A stretch of 64,000 bases of DNA from Bacteroidia bacterium Ga0077558 (GCA_001464625.1 LNFJ01000151.1:1-64000), one strand, 5' to 3'; shown: positions 46,033 through 56,301, counted from the stretch's first letter. Notes: generated by a model from the letters alone, not told the origin. Translations and numbers: made by a program.

Positions 46033-47739
46033 TTACAGGCGAACAATTTTCTTAGCCCTGATAGCTTTTACTTCATTTAAAGCCCTTAACGCATCTTTTC
46101 TTCCTTGCTCAATACGTTTTAAAGAAACATCTGTATCAGGAATACTTTTTACATCGTTCTCAATAAGAGTACTTTCTATTTTTTGAAGTTGAGAAAGGGC
46201 TTGACGGTAAACTGATTGAATACTATCAATTCTAACTTGCTGTACTGCATTAGCAAGCTGTGCATTTACATTTTCCCAATCTACATTATTATATGCGAGG
46301 CGAAGATTGTTTTCCCATTCCTTCCAATCGATATTATTGATCTCCTTTTCGTACGTAGCTTTTAATTTTTCTTTTTCACTTTCCGTAAATACCTCAGCCA
46401 TTGTTTTCTCTACATATTTCCATTGGGCACTTTCTAATACTTTTTTTGATGCTTCCAAAGCAACCTGCACTTGATCTTCCTGGTATTTTTTTAACTCCGG
46501 AACTTCTTCCACAATGTCAATACCTGCTTGTCTAAAAGCGGAGTTAGCATAGGAAATAGGAAATGCAGCAGGTATAGGCTCAGCCTCTGCAGCAACAAAA
46601 CTTTCGGTTTCAACTGCATCTTTTCGTTTTGTGCTGGCATCAGCAATATGATTAACTACTGGTTCAACTGCTGGTAAATAATCCCCTTTTTCATACCCAT
46701 CAAAGAAGTTGAAAGAAGATGATACATCTCCAATTGAGTTTACCTTATTACCGGAAGGTTGTTTGCTTATAATAAGAACAGCATTTAATAGAAATACGAT
46801 CAACAAACCGGTAAATAAACCCGCCACCCGTTGAAAAGAAAATAATTGTTTTTTCTCCACACCCAGTATTGATTCAACACGGTTCAACAGGTCATTTCTT
46901 TTACCAGAAGCAGCAATTGCTAACGGCTTATTAATATGACTTGTTCTTTCTAATGTAAGCAGGGCAGAAGCATACTCATGCGATTGGTATTGAAACTGCA
47001 ATACCATATCATCACAACTCTTTTCTCTTTCTCTTTCTACAATTCTTACAAAGGCTTTTACAAAAGGGTTGAAATACAATACTGTCTTTATCAAATTAAT
47101 GATAAGGTTGATAAAGTAATCGTACCGTTTGATATGTGAAAGCTCATGCAACAATACGGCTTCCAGTTGCGGAGGCGTTAGATGATTGATTGCGGCTAAA
47201 GGAACTAGTATAACCGGCTTTAAAAATCCGATCGTAACGGGAGACGAGACCAGTTCTGAAACCCAGATGTTTACTTTTTTCTTTATGCTCATCTGGCCGG
47301 CAATTCTGGTAATAAACATTCTCCATTCAACATTTATCTTGGTTAAGCCATGTTTGCGGATGATCTGCACATAGCGATAATTCCGGATGAAACCCAGTAA
47401 GGGTATCACCAAAAGAATAAGATATAAGACAGATGCTATGGGAAGAATTTGTTTTAACCAACCGCCTAAGGCAGGATTTTCGTGGGTATTAATTAGTACT
47501 GATGATAATGAACCCTCATTCACTGCATTACTGGTATATACAGTAACAAAAGTGTAAACAAACCAGGCAAAGCCAGTCATTAATAGCGATGATGCTAATA
47601 AGCTTTTTGTTGAAGCCCTTGAGCTGCTGAACATAGCAGTTATAACCTGGTAAACTACCCAGAGTAATGCAAGTTGCCAAAGGCTGTTTAATACAGCCCA
47701 ACCCAGGGATTGAAAAAAATTGGCCTGGCCGCTGGTCAT
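46033..47739 (-). CDS. BlaR1/MecR1-type M56 sensor protease
   Basis: A 568-residue membrane protein. Four transmembrane spans lie in the first 110 and around 310-325 residues. The zinc protease motif HELSH is at 198-202, with EREREKSCDDM supplying the further ligand. The long C-terminal part (about 330-568) is helical and coiled rather than the penicillin-binding sensor domain of true BlaR1, so the signal is unknown. It is 6 nt downstream of the BlaI-type gene, one operon. Confidence 0.88.
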   Translation of the reverse strand: MTSGQANFFQSLGWAVLNSLWQLALLWVVYQVITAMFSSSRASTKSLLASSLLMTGFAWFVYTFVTVYTSNAVNEGSLSSVLINTHENPALGGWLKQILPIASVLYLILLVIPLLGFIRNYRYVQIIRKHGLTKINVEWRMFITRIAGQMSIKKKVNIWVSELVSSPVTIGFLKPVILVPLAAINHLTPPQLEAVLLHELSHIKRYDYFINLIINLIKTVLYFNPFVKAFVRIVEREREKSCDDMVLQFQYQSHEYASALLTLERTSHINKPLAIAASGKRNDLLNRVESILGVEKKQLFSFQRVAGLFTGLLIVFLLNAVLIISKQPSGNKVNSIGDVSSSFNFFDGYEKGDYLPAVEPVVNHIADASTKRKDAVETESFVAAEAEPIPAAFPISYANSAFRQAGIDIVEEVPELKKYQEDQVQVALEASKKVLESAQWKYVEKTMAEVFTESEKEKLKATYEKEINNIDWKEWENNLRLAYNNVDWENVNAQLANAVQQVRIDSIQSVYRQALSQLQKIESTLIENDVKSIPDTDVSLKRIEQGRKDALRALNEVKAIRAKKIVRL

Positions 47740-47745
47740 GGTTTA

Positions 47746-48132
47746 TTATTTTTTAAGGCTGTCGAGTAATTGCTGAATTTTCTCCAGTTCCTCACGGCTT
47801 GCCTTATGGCTATCATCACCCAGGGCTTGAATAACAAGCTGGGTAGGAGAACCACCAAACAAACTATCGATCATCTTACCTAAAATATGCTTTTGTGTTT
47901 TTTCCTTGTTCACCGCTGCCTGGTACACATGGGTACGCATTGAATCGTCTCTCTTCACAATGCCTTTTTCGTTCATGATCTGCATCAGCTTAAGGGTAGT
48001 AGTATAACCAGCCTCTTTTGTTTTAGCCAGTTCTTCATGCACTTCCCGTACGGTAGCCAAACCCCTTGACCAAAGGATCTGTAGTATCTCTAATTCACTT
48101 TCTGTAGGCTTTATCAATTTAGGTGCTGACAT
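47746..48132 (-). CDS. BlaI/MecI/CopY family transcriptional repressor
   Basis: A 128-residue winged-helix repressor (KPTESELEILQILWSRGLATVREVHEELAK, YTTTLKLMQIMNEKGIVKRD) with a C-terminal dimerisation helix region. In this family the linked M56 protease cleaves the repressor on signal. ATG 48132 fits the family's length; the longer frame starts upstream of the promoter. A palindromic site sits in its own promoter (48158-48173), suggesting autoregulation. No beta-lactamase gene is adjacent. Confidence 0.9.
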   Translation of the reverse strand: MSAPKLIKPTESELEILQILWSRGLATVREVHEELAKTKEAGYTTTLKLMQIMNEKGIVKRDDSMRTHVYQAAVNKEKTQKHILGKMIDSLFGGSPTQLVIQALGDDSHKASREELEKIQQLLDSLKK

Positions 48133-48151
48133 AGTTTTCCGATTTATAGCC

Positions 48152-48184
48152 CGAATATACGACCTTTTTCGTAAGACGAACAAA
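48152..48184 (-). promoter_or_regulatory. Promoter and candidate operator of the BlaI/BlaR1-type operon
   Basis: On the minus strand: TTTG (48181-48184), 21-nt spacer, TATATTCG (48152-48159). Inside it is the palindrome TACGA-N6-TCGTA (48158-48173), overlapping the -7 box, a plausible repressor operator. Confidence 0.6.
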
Positions 48185-48308
48185 TCCTAACGGTATTTAG
48201 TTTTTTTTAACATGGATTAACAAGTGTGACGGGGCAGGGCTAAAAAGGTTACAGCTAGCATTTATTGAATTGATACGTCTATTTTTACACCTATTATTAT
48301 TACAATAA

Positions 48309-48851
48309 ATGCCCACCTCCGAACAAGCAATTGAACAAACAAAAAAATGGATCAACGAGGTGGTGGTTGGCTGTAACTTCTGTCCCTTTGCTGCCCGGGT
48401 GGTAAAACAACAAGCCATTCACTTCCAGGTAGAAAACAGCAGCGATTTAAAATCATGCCTTACGGCATTTATGGTAGAATTACAACGGTTAGATAATAAT
48501 GAAACCATCGAAACGAGTTTTCTCATCCTTCCCAATTCCTTCAGCGATTTTAATGAATACCTTGATCTGGTGGACAAAGCAGAAACACTATTAAAGAAAA
48601 ACGGATACGAAGGCATTTATCAAGTCGCCAGTTTTCATCCACATTATTTATTTGCAGGTTCATCAGCAACAGATGCCGCCAACTATACCAACCGCTCGGT
48701 TTACCCCATGCTGCATTTGTTACGGGAAGAAAGTATCGACCAAGCATTGAAACATTACACATCTCCTGAAAACATTCCCGAACGCAATATCAATTTCGCA
48801 AGAGAAAAGGGTTTAGTGTATATGAAGATGCTGCGGGATGCATGTGTGTGA
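48309..48851 (+). CDS. DUF1415 family protein
   Basis: A 180-residue protein with the family's conserved CNFCPFA near the N-terminus and YQVASFHPHYLFAGS and NRSVYPMLHLLREES blocks. Members are small cytoplasmic proteins of unknown function. It runs divergent from the BlaI-type operon. Confidence 0.88.
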   Translation: MPTSEQAIEQTKKWINEVVVGCNFCPFAARVVKQQAIHFQVENSSDLKSCLTAFMVELQRLDNNETIETSFLILPNSFSDFNEYLDLVDKAETLLKKNGYEGIYQVASFHPHYLFAGSSATDAANYTNRSVYPMLHLLREESIDQALKHYTSPENIPERNINFAREKGLVYMKMLRDACV

Positions 48852-48918
48852 GTTTCTAGTTACGGGTTTCGGGTTTGGCGTGAAGAATTAAAAGGTCATT
48901 TGTATTTGATTAGCCCAT

Positions 48919-48951
48919 AAAAAAAGCCCCACTGTAGAAACAGCAGGACTT
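48919..48951 (-). terminator. Terminator of the membrane pyrophosphatase gene
   Basis: On the minus strand a 12-bp stem with several G-T pairs (48924-48935 and 48940-48951, 4-nt loop), followed by a run of T. Confidence 0.7.
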
Positions 48952-49016
48952 CTTGTAATGGTTCTGATTAAGATCTTTACTTGCAGGACAAAGCCTTGGC
49001 GTAGTCCTGTAAAAAA

Positions 49017-51245
49017 TTATTTATACTGTACCGTATTCGCTTTGTTTACCGCAGCGATTGGTTTAGCCTTTATTTCAATTTTATTTTGTTTTACTTCCAC
49101 CGTTGCACTTTTCTTCGCAGCGATCTGCGCCAGACTCGGTGCAATTACTAATGAAACAATAGACATCAATTTAATAAGGATGTTCATAGACGGACCTGAA
49201 GTATCTTTAAAAGGATCACCCACTGTATCACCCGTTACAGATGCTTTATGTGGTTCAGATTTTTTGTAGAACATCTCACCATTTATTTCAACACCTTTTT
49301 CAAATGATTTCTTGGCATTATCCCAGGCACCACCAGCATTGTTCTGGAACATTCCCATCAATACACCACTCACTGTAGCACCAGCTAAAAATCCACCTAA
49401 TGCTTCTGCACCAAGACCCGGCATAAAACCAATGATCAATGGAGAGATGATAGCAATAGCACCCGGCAACATCATCTTCTTAATAGACGCCTGTGTAGAG
49501 ATGGCAACACATTTATCATATTCAGGTTTCCCTGTCCCTTCCATAATACCCGGAATAGTGCGGAACTGGCGGCGAACTTCTTCTACCATCGCCATCGCTG
49601 CTTCTCCCACTGCACGGATACACAAGGCAGAGAAGATGAACGGAACCATTGCACCTACAAATAAGCAGGCCAACACATTCGCTTTATAAATATCAATACC
49701 TGTAATACCGGCCACACCAACAAAAGCTGCAAACAAAGCCAATGCTGTTAATGCAGCAGAAGCAATAGCAAATCCTTTTCCTGAAGCAGCAGTTGTATTA
49801 CCAACGGCATCCAATACGTCTGTTTTTTCTCTTACATCACTTGGAAGTTCACTCATCTCAGCAATACCACCTGCATTGTCAGCAATAGGACCGAAAGCAT
49901 CAATCGCTAATTGCATAGCCGTAGTAGCCATCATACCGGCAGCAGCAATCGCTACACCGTATAATCCGGCACACTCATAAGAACCCCAGATACCACCAGC
50001 CAAAACTAATATTGGTAAAAAGGTAGATTCCATTCCTATTGCCAAACCACCAATTACGTTAGTAGCATGACCCGTTGATGATTGACGGATAATAGATTTA
50101 ACCGGACGTTTGCCCATCGCTGTATAATACTCAGTAATGATGCTCATTAAAGCACCTACTACCAAACCAACACCAATAGCACCAAGCACACCCCATTTGG
50201 TAAATATTACACCACGCAGTTCCATAGCTTCCGGCAACAGCCAGTACACTAATCCTGCAGCAGCAATTGCAGTAAGGATCATTGAGCCCCAGTTACCCAT
50301 GTTCAATGCCTTTTGCACCGTATGTGTATTGATACCCGCCGTTTCGCTGATGCGAACGAACAAAGTACCAACGATAGAAAATAAAATACCAACACCTGCA
50401 ATCAACATTGGCAATACAACAGGAGAGAAGCCATTTAAAATATCTACACCTGCAAAAACAGTGGTTTGTTGTCCCAATACAATTGTAGCAAGTACCGTAG
50501 CCACGTAAGATCCGAACAAGTCAGCACCCATACCAGCCACATCACCTACGTTGTCACCAACGTTATCAGCAATAGTTGCCGGGTTACGGGGATCGTCTTC
50601 AGGAATACCTGCTTCCACTTTACCTACCAGGTCAGCACCTACGTCGGCAGCTTTGGTATAGATACCGCCGCCTACACGGGCAAACAAGGCTATTGATTCT
50701 GCACCCAATGAAAATCCAGTAAGCACTTCAATTGTTTTCAGCATTTCTGCATCACCAATCGCAGCATCCGGGGCAAACAGTTGTTTTAATACAATGTACA
50801 ATCCACCCAAACCAAGCACCGCCAAACCTGCCACACCAACACCCATCACCGCACCTCCGGTAAATGATACGTTCAATGCTTTCTTTAAACTGGTACGGGC
50901 CGCTTGTGCCGTACGAACATTGGCTTTCGTTGCCGCTCTCATACCAATATAACCAGCCACTGCACTAAGCACAGCACCAATTACAAAAGCAATAGCGATT
51001 GACCAGTGGGAGTGAGGGTTCGCCTGCGCCATTACAGCCAGCAGAATACCAACTATCACCACAAAGTAGCCCAACACTTTCCATTCAGCTTTCAAAAAGG
51101 CCATCGCACCTTCAGCAATATATTTGCTGATCTCTTTCATGCGGTCGGTTCCCGCATCTTGTTTTGCTACCCATCTAAATTTGATCCAGGTATAAAGCAA
51201 ACCAATAATTCCCATAGCCGGGATTGCGTAAATCAATTTGTCCAT
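49017..51245 (-). CDS. hppA: Membrane-bound ion-translocating pyrophosphatase
   Basis: A 742-residue multi-span pump that couples pyrophosphate hydrolysis to H+ or Na+ export. The pyrophosphate-binding block [44 protein letters not shown] is intact. The potassium-type marker reads [10 protein letters not shown], with Ala where K+-independent enzymes have Lys, so it is probably K+-dependent. Na+ or H+ transport cannot be told by eye. ATG 51245 is used. A 51-residue tail after the last span is basic. Confidence 0.95.
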   Translation of the reverse strand: MDKLIYAIPAMGIIGLLYTWIKFRWVAKQDAGTDRMKEISKYIAEGAMAFLKAEWKVLGYFVVIVGILLAVMAQANPHSHWSIAIAFVIGAVLSAVAGYIGMRAATKANVRTAQAARTSLKKALNVSFTGGAVMGVGVAGLAVLGLGGLYIVLKQLFAPDAAIGDAEMLKTIEVLTGFSLGAESIALFARVGGGIYTKAADVGADLVGKVEAGIPEDDPRNPATIADNVGDNVGDVAGMGADLFGSYVATVLATIVLGQQTTVFAGVDILNGFSPVVLPMLIAGVGILFSIVGTLFVRISETAGINTHTVQKALNMGNWGSMILTAIAAAGLVYWLLPEAMELRGVIFTKWGVLGAIGVGLVVGALMSIITEYYTAMGKRPVKSIIRQSSTGHATNVIGGLAIGMESTFLPILVLAGGIWGSYECAGLYGVAIAAAGMMATTAMQLAIDAFGPIADNAGGIAEMSELPSDVREKTDVLDAVGNTTAASGKGFAIASAALTALALFAAFVGVAGITGIDIYKANVLACLFVGAMVPFIFSALCIRAVGEAAMAMVEEVRRQFRTIPGIMEGTGKPEYDKCVAISTQASIKKMMLPGAIAIISPLIIGFMPGLGAEALGGFLAGATVSGVLMGMFQNNAGGAWDNAKKSFEKGVEINGEMFYKKSEPHKASVTGDTVGDPFKDTSGPSMNILIKLMSIVSLVIAPSLAQIAAKKSATVEVKQNKIEIKAKPIAAVNKANTVQYK

Positions 51246-51300
51246 AAGAGTTGATTCTTAATCAAAATTTAATAGAAAAAGCGGCTTTTTCGCCGGGCGG

Positions 51301-51308
51301 CAAAGATA
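51301..51308 (-). promoter_or_regulatory. -7 promoter box of hppA
   Basis: Minus-strand TATCTTTG, exact consensus, giving a leader of about 50 nt. A short CGGC-GAAAAA-GCCG hairpin followed by CTTTTT lies in that leader, an attenuator-like shape. Confidence 0.55.
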
Positions 51309-51992
51309 GGGGAAGGCCACCAAATTTTGAGGCAGGAAATTAGGCTGAAAATCAGGGATTTTATAGGCAAACCCTGAGCCTGTCGAAGGGTGGTCCAACT
51401 TGGCTAAATAGAAGATTTTTTGTTTGCTATCGTCTGGTTCATTGGGCATCGTTCCTTGCGTCGCACATTTCAACTTTAGTAACACGGATGAACAAATACA
51501 ACCCACCCCATTTTCCTGAAATCTAAAAGTCAATTAATTCGCCCCTCCGAGGAGGGGAAGAAGCAATTAATTTGAATCTTACTATACCAGTTTTATAAAA
51601 CTTTAAATAAGGAAATAAGTTTCTTTAGTACACTTCCCCTCCTTGGAGGGCCATTGAGGGAAACAAAAAACTATAAGAAATCGGGGTGGGTTGGCCTCAT
51701 CGGTCTGGCGACTAGTAGTAAGTTGATAAACTAAAAACTGTTTACAGTGGTTTGAACAGTACCAATAACACCTCACCCTAAAAGCATTCACTTGTAGTGA
51801 AATCTTCGCCACTCTCTCCTCAAGGATAGGGAATCAGTGTCCTCGAAAATCGAAGACACCATGGGATGAGGTCTAAGCTGCGAAAAAATGATACTATTTT
51901 TAAAACGATTTAAAGCCACTCCTTCGGAGGCAACCGAGGGGTGTTACTTTAATGAACACCGGCCAAGGCGAAATGTAATCCTTACTTACTAT
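51309..51992. other. Repeat-rich gene-free region
   Basis: No convincing gene in the 747 nt between hppA and the NAD(P)HX repair gene. It is packed with CCCCTCC/GGAGGGG hairpin words (51541, 51646, 51920), GGGGTGGGTT and CACCTCACCCTAAAAG-type words, and a GAGCCTGTCGAAGGG element. Frames that run through it translate the repeats and are rejected. Confidence 0.65.
51372..51390. repeat. CCCTGAGCCTGTCGAAGGG element
   Basis: A partly self-complementary 19-nt sequence (CCCT/AGGG ends) known as a widely dispersed intergenic repeat in many bacteria. One copy is seen here. Confidence 0.7.
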
Positions 51993-53501
51993 TTAGTACT
52001 GAATTAATTGGTAAGCTGGCCCCAAATTTTTAATTATATCCCCAGCAACCATTGCTTCCATCGAAAGTTCCCGGGCAGCTACATCCCCGGCCAATCCATG
52101 CAGGTAAACACCCAGAATAGCCGTCTCTACAGAGCTATAACCTTGTGCCAGCAACCCAGTTAAAATACCAGTTAATATATCGCCGCTACCAGCAGTGGCC
52201 ATTCCCGGGTTACCAGTATTATTAAAGAAACCTTTTCCATCTGTTGTTGCAATAAAGCTGTGGTGACCTTTTAAAACAATAATACTGTTGAGTTCTTTGG
52301 CTTTTTCCAATGCCAGTTCTATTTTTTCAAAATCGTTGGGGGTTTCTCCAAATAATCGTTCAAACTCTTTTGGATGCGGAGTAAGAATAGAACCAGCCGG
52401 AATTAATTGCAACAAATCTTTTTGTGCTGCTATAATATTTAATGCATCAGCATCCAGTACAATGGGGCTTCTGTAGGAATCAAACAATTCCCGGAGCATC
52501 ATTTTTGTTGCGGCTGCAGTGCCTATACCTGGCCCAATGCCGATTGCTTCATACTTAGTAAGGTCATCATTTATTTTTGTAATGAACTCATTATTTAGAT
52601 CCGTCAATACCATTGCTTCCGGAACACTGGATTGCAAAATTTCATATCCGCATTTTGGAATATGACAGGTAAGAAGACCTGCACCACTTCTCATACATGC
52701 TTTTGCAGATAATACAGCAGCACCCATTTTACCATAACTACCGGCCACTAATAAGGCATGGCCAAAATTTCCTTTATGAGCAAAACGGTTTCTTGGTTTA
52801 TAAATAGAATGAATAATGACTTCATCCACTAATTCAAACCGGGTGAAGGCAGATTGAAAAAAACTATTGTGCAAACCAATATCCAGAATATGTAATTCGC
52901 CAATATATTCCTGGCTTTCAGCAACAAGAAAAGCTGTTTTATAACATTGAAAACTTAAAGTATGTGTTGCCTTTATTGCGGCATTTCCATTTGATGAATG
53001 ATCAACAAATAAACCACTGGGTATATCAATCGAAATAATTTGGCAACGGGAGTTATTAATATGTTCTACCAGTTTTGCTGTTACACCTTCAAGGTTGCGG
53101 TTTAATCCGGATCCGAATAACGCATCAATTACTACTTGTTCTTTTGGTAACGCATGAAACTGTTCTTCGGTTTGTATAAAATGAATATCTGCTTTTGGCA
53201 ATTGATGTAAACGGGCAAGGTTGGTTTGAAAATCATCGGTTCCTTTGTGACCAAATTCAAGAATATAAATTATTACCGGGTAATGCTGTTGCATCAGCAT
53301 TCGGGCAATAGCCAATCCATCACCACCATTATTGCCTTTACCACAAAAAATACTGAAGGCTGCAACATCCGGATATTGCAGTAATAACCACTCCACGCAT
53401 TTAGTAGCCGCCCGTTCCATTAAGTTAATTGATGAAATAGGCTCTTGTTCTATGGTATATTGATCCCAAAGACATAGTTGTTCTACCGAAAGAATTTTCA
53501 T
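51993..53501 (-). CDS. nnr: Bifunctional NAD(P)HX epimerase/dehydratase
   Basis: A 502-residue fusion. Residues 1 to about 215 are the YjeF_N epimerase (FCGKGNNGGDGLAIAR). Residues about 225-502 are the ADP/ATP-dependent dehydratase of the ribokinase-like fold (LTPHPKEFERLFG, NTGNPGMATAGSGDILTGILTGLLAQG). It repairs hydrated NAD(P)H. The gene is single, with a weak upstream context. Confidence 0.94.
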   Translation of the reverse strand: MKILSVEQLCLWDQYTIEQEPISSINLMERAATKCVEWLLLQYPDVAAFSIFCGKGNNGGDGLAIARMLMQQHYPVIIYILEFGHKGTDDFQTNLARLHQLPKADIHFIQTEEQFHALPKEQVVIDALFGSGLNRNLEGVTAKLVEHINNSRCQIISIDIPSGLFVDHSSNGNAAIKATHTLSFQCYKTAFLVAESQEYIGELHILDIGLHNSFFQSAFTRFELVDEVIIHSIYKPRNRFAHKGNFGHALLVAGSYGKMGAAVLSAKACMRSGAGLLTCHIPKCGYEILQSSVPEAMVLTDLNNEFITKINDDLTKYEAIGIGPGIGTAAATKMMLRELFDSYRSPIVLDADALNIIAAQKDLLQLIPAGSILTPHPKEFERLFGETPNDFEKIELALEKAKELNSIIVLKGHHSFIATTDGKGFFNNTGNPGMATAGSGDILTGILTGLLAQGYSSVETAILGVYLHGLAGDVAARELSMEAMVAGDIIKNLGPAYQLIQY

Positions 53502-53583
53502 TGTACCCTAAAGTTGGAGAATATATCCCAAAAAGAAACGAAGAGTCAAAGAAAACTAGTTAATGCTGCTTATTAAGGGGGCT

Positions 53584-54818
53584 CTATTTCTTTGTCTTAG
53601 TTTTTGTTGGAGTAATGATATTCTTCTTTTTAGGGTTAGCAGGGGCTTCATTTTTTGATGGCTGTGTATTTTCTGCATCATCTTCAGCAGATACTTTCTG
53701 CTGTTGGTAGTCGCCAAAAATATCATAACATAAATGCGCAGCACTATAAATACTACGGGTAAATTTATTGCCCAATATTATAATTGTTGCTTTTTCATCA
53801 GTCAATCTAGCAAAAGCAGCATTAAAGCCATGCCATTTGCCAAAATGATAAATGACTTTTTTGTCATTGGGTAATAATTGTAACCGCCAACCCAATCCAT
53901 AATTATGTATCGATGGCTTTTCATGGCTGTACGATGTAAATGCTGAATCGAGCAAGGCAGGAGAAAGTACCTGGTCGGTGTAGAGAGCCTGGTCCCACTT
54001 CAACAGATCCTGCGGCGTAGAATAAATATTTTTATCGCCATAGGTAGCATCGAGGAAATCAAAATCCCAGTAAGTACCATTAGCCGTATAAGAAGGAGTG
54101 GCGGTTAAAGTATCTTTTAAGGTAAATACATAGGTATTCTTCATTTGCAGCGGCGCAAAAAATTTCTGCTGCATATACGCCGGAAAAGTTTGCCCGGTAA
54201 TTTTTTCAACGATCATGGCCAGCAAAACATAATTGGTATTGCAATAATTAAAACGTCCATCTGCACGGCCGGTAGGGTCTGGTATTTTATCCATCATCAT
54301 TTGTACCACATCTTCATTGCGGGCAAATTGTTTATTCCATTTTCCTTTTTCATCCATGCCCCATTTATTATTACTCATAAAGTATAAATAGTTGGGCAGG
54401 CCGCTGCGATGGTTGAGCAACATCTTTACCGTAATGCCGGCATACGGAAAACCGGGAAAGAATTTATTGATGCTATCGTTGAGCGATAATTTTTGTTCCT
54501 GTATCAACCGCAGAATTGCAATACCGGTAAATGTTTTAGTAGTGGAGGCAATATGCATGGAGGTATTAGCGGTAACGGAATCTTTGCTGCGGAGATTGGC
54601 ATAGCCTGCATATTTTTCATAAATAACAGAACCGTTCTTGGCGATAAGAATGCCGCCGTTAAATCCTTTATCCAATAACGTAGTATCAAAGAAACTGCTG
54701 AGCTGGCGAAAGTAATTTCTGAATTCATCTTTACTCAATGCTTCCGGAGTGGGAGGATAATATTGCAATGAATCTTCAGAAAAACAGTCGTTAGTATAAA
54801 TACAAAAATGGTCTTCAA
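53584..54818 (-). CDS. Serine hydrolase, beta-lactamase class C family, with a probable frameshift near its start
   Basis: Catalytic motifs are intact in one frame: SxxK in IASTTKTF, YCN in FNYCNTNY, and HFG near the end. In that frame there is no signal peptide and no ATG. One base out of frame, TTG at 54818 begins a good signal peptide (KTIFVFILTTVF), and adding one T to the T5 run at 54780-54784 (minus strand) joins it to SEDSLQYY. So a one-base deletion or an assembly error is likely. If real, export of this D-peptidase/esterase-like protein is lost. Confidence 0.75.
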
Positions 54819-54948
54819 GCAATAGGTTTTTGAATTGTGGCAAAATAAAAGGCTGAATCCGGGAGTGAAGCGTTTAGTTTTCCCCATAATGGTGTCAAAT
54901 GTTAATAGCATTATTAGTGCATTGCAATCAACTGCTTTATTGAGATAG

Positions 54949-54956
54949 TATATTTG
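54949..54956 (+). promoter_or_regulatory. -7 promoter box immediately before serA
   Basis: TATATTTG, exact consensus, only 4 nt before ATG 54961, predicting a nearly leaderless transcript. Confidence 0.6.
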
Positions 54957-54960
54957 TAAT

Positions 54961-56199
54961 ATGGCAAAAGCAGGCAAAACAAGTTACCCGAAAGAAAAAA
55001 TCAAAATACTTTTCCTCGAAAACATTAGTGATGTAGCCGTAAAGAATTTTCAGCGACATGGATATGTGCAAACGGAAAAAATTTCGAAAGCTCTCACCGA
55101 AGAACAGTTAATAGAAGAAATTAAAGACGTACATATTCTGGGCATCCGTTCCAAAACGCAGATCACCAAAAACATTCTGGATGCTGCAAAAAAGTTACAG
55201 GCCATAGGTTGTTTTTGTATTGGAGTAAACCAGGTAGACCTGAAAGCCGCTACAAAAAATGGTGTGGTGGTTTTTAATGCGCCTTATTCTAATACAAGAT
55301 CAGTGGCCGAATTGGTAATTGGTCTTGCGATTATGCTGATCCGCCGCATACCAGATAAAAATAAAGCTGCACATGAAGGCATCTGGATGAAGGATGCAAA
55401 AGGTAGTTTTGAATTGCGGGGAAAAACATTGGGCATTATTGGCTATGGCAATATCGGCAGCCAGGTAAGTGTACTGGCAGAAGCATTAGGCATGAAAGTG
55501 TTGTTTTATGATACGGAAACAAAACTTCCGTTAGGTAATGCAAGCGATGGAAAAACATTAAAGGAAGTGCTGAGTAAATCGGATGTGGTGACCTTGCATG
55601 TGCCAGAAACATCACAAACAAAAAACCTGATCAATAAAACCAATCTTAAATATTTTAAGAAGGGTGCGATATTGATAAACTACGCAAGGGGAGAAGTGGT
55701 AGACCTTGATGCGCTACGCACTGCCATTATTGATGAAGCGATTGGTGGAGCAGCTATTGATGTATTTCCATGGGAGCCGGAGAAAAATGGAGATCGTTTT
55801 CAAACGCCGTTGCAGGATCTGCCGAATGTAATACTTACACCACATATTGGTGGCTCCACCGAAGAGGCACAACAAAATATTGGTGAAGATGTAAGTGTGA
55901 AGTTGTTTAATTATTTGGAAAAAGGAATCACTTTCGGTTCGCATACTGTTCCTGCACTGGCATTACCACCGCAGGAGGGTAGTCACCGTATTTTGCATAT
56001 TCATAATAATGTGCCGGGTGTATTATCAGAAATAAATACACAGCTTTCTAAATTCAAGATCAATATACTGGGGCAATACCTGAAAACAAACGAAGCAATC
56101 GGCTACGTGGTGCTGGATGTAGATAAGCAATTATCTGCACAGGCATTGGGATTGCTGAAAGAAGTGAAGGCGACGATCAAGGTGAGGATGTTGTATTGA
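54961..56199 (+). CDS. serA: D-3-phosphoglycerate dehydrogenase
   Basis: A 412-residue NAD-dependent oxidoreductase that starts serine synthesis. NAD loop GIIGYGNIGSQVS; active-site Arg in NYARGEVVD, and Glu/His in AAIDVFPWEPE and LTPHIGGSTEEAQ. A C-terminal ACT domain (about 338-412) should bind serine for feedback control. No serB or serC is adjacent. The predicted promoter almost touches the start codon. Confidence 0.95.
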   Translation: MAKAGKTSYPKEKIKILFLENISDVAVKNFQRHGYVQTEKISKALTEEQLIEEIKDVHILGIRSKTQITKNILDAAKKLQAIGCFCIGVNQVDLKAATKNGVVVFNAPYSNTRSVAELVIGLAIMLIRRIPDKNKAAHEGIWMKDAKGSFELRGKTLGIIGYGNIGSQVSVLAEALGMKVLFYDTETKLPLGNASDGKTLKEVLSKSDVVTLHVPETSQTKNLINKTNLKYFKKGAILINYARGEVVDLDALRTAIIDEAIGGAAIDVFPWEPEKNGDRFQTPLQDLPNVILTPHIGGSTEEAQQNIGEDVSVKLFNYLEKGITFGSHTVPALALPPQEGSHRILHIHNNVPGVLSEINTQLSKFKINILGQYLKTNEAIGYVVLDVDKQLSAQALGLLKEVKATIKVRMLY

Positions 56200-56248
56200 T
56201 GACTGTTTCAAAACCAAGCCCAATCTAGCTGCTATTATATTTTCCTAA

Positions 56249-56270
56249 ATTTTCAATAATTATTGAAAAT
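56249..56270. promoter_or_regulatory. Perfect 22-nt palindrome (candidate operator) in the ndh promoter
   Basis: Half-site ATTTTCAATAA is followed directly by its exact reverse complement TTATTGAAAAT. It ends 4 nt before the -7 box, so a bound regulator would cover the -33 to -7 spacer. It could resemble a CRP/FNR-type site. Confidence 0.65.
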
Positions 56271-56274
56271 AGTG

Positions 56275-56282
56275 TAAATTTG
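56275..56282 (+). promoter_or_regulatory. -7 promoter box of ndh
   Basis: TAAATTTG, exact TAnnTTTG match, 19 nt before ATG 56302. Confidence 0.6.
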
Positions 56283-56301
56283 TGTTGTCAAATAGAAATG
56301 T

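Noticed and set aside
46033-48132. A beta-lactam resistance operon.
   Set aside because: No beta-lactamase is linked and the sensor lacks a recognisable penicillin-binding domain; the two serine hydrolases in the window are distant.
51258-51533. A 91-codon minus-strand frame upstream of hppA.
   Set aside because: It is made of repeat sequence (the CCCTGAGCC element gives a PSTGSG peptide) and covers the hppA promoter.
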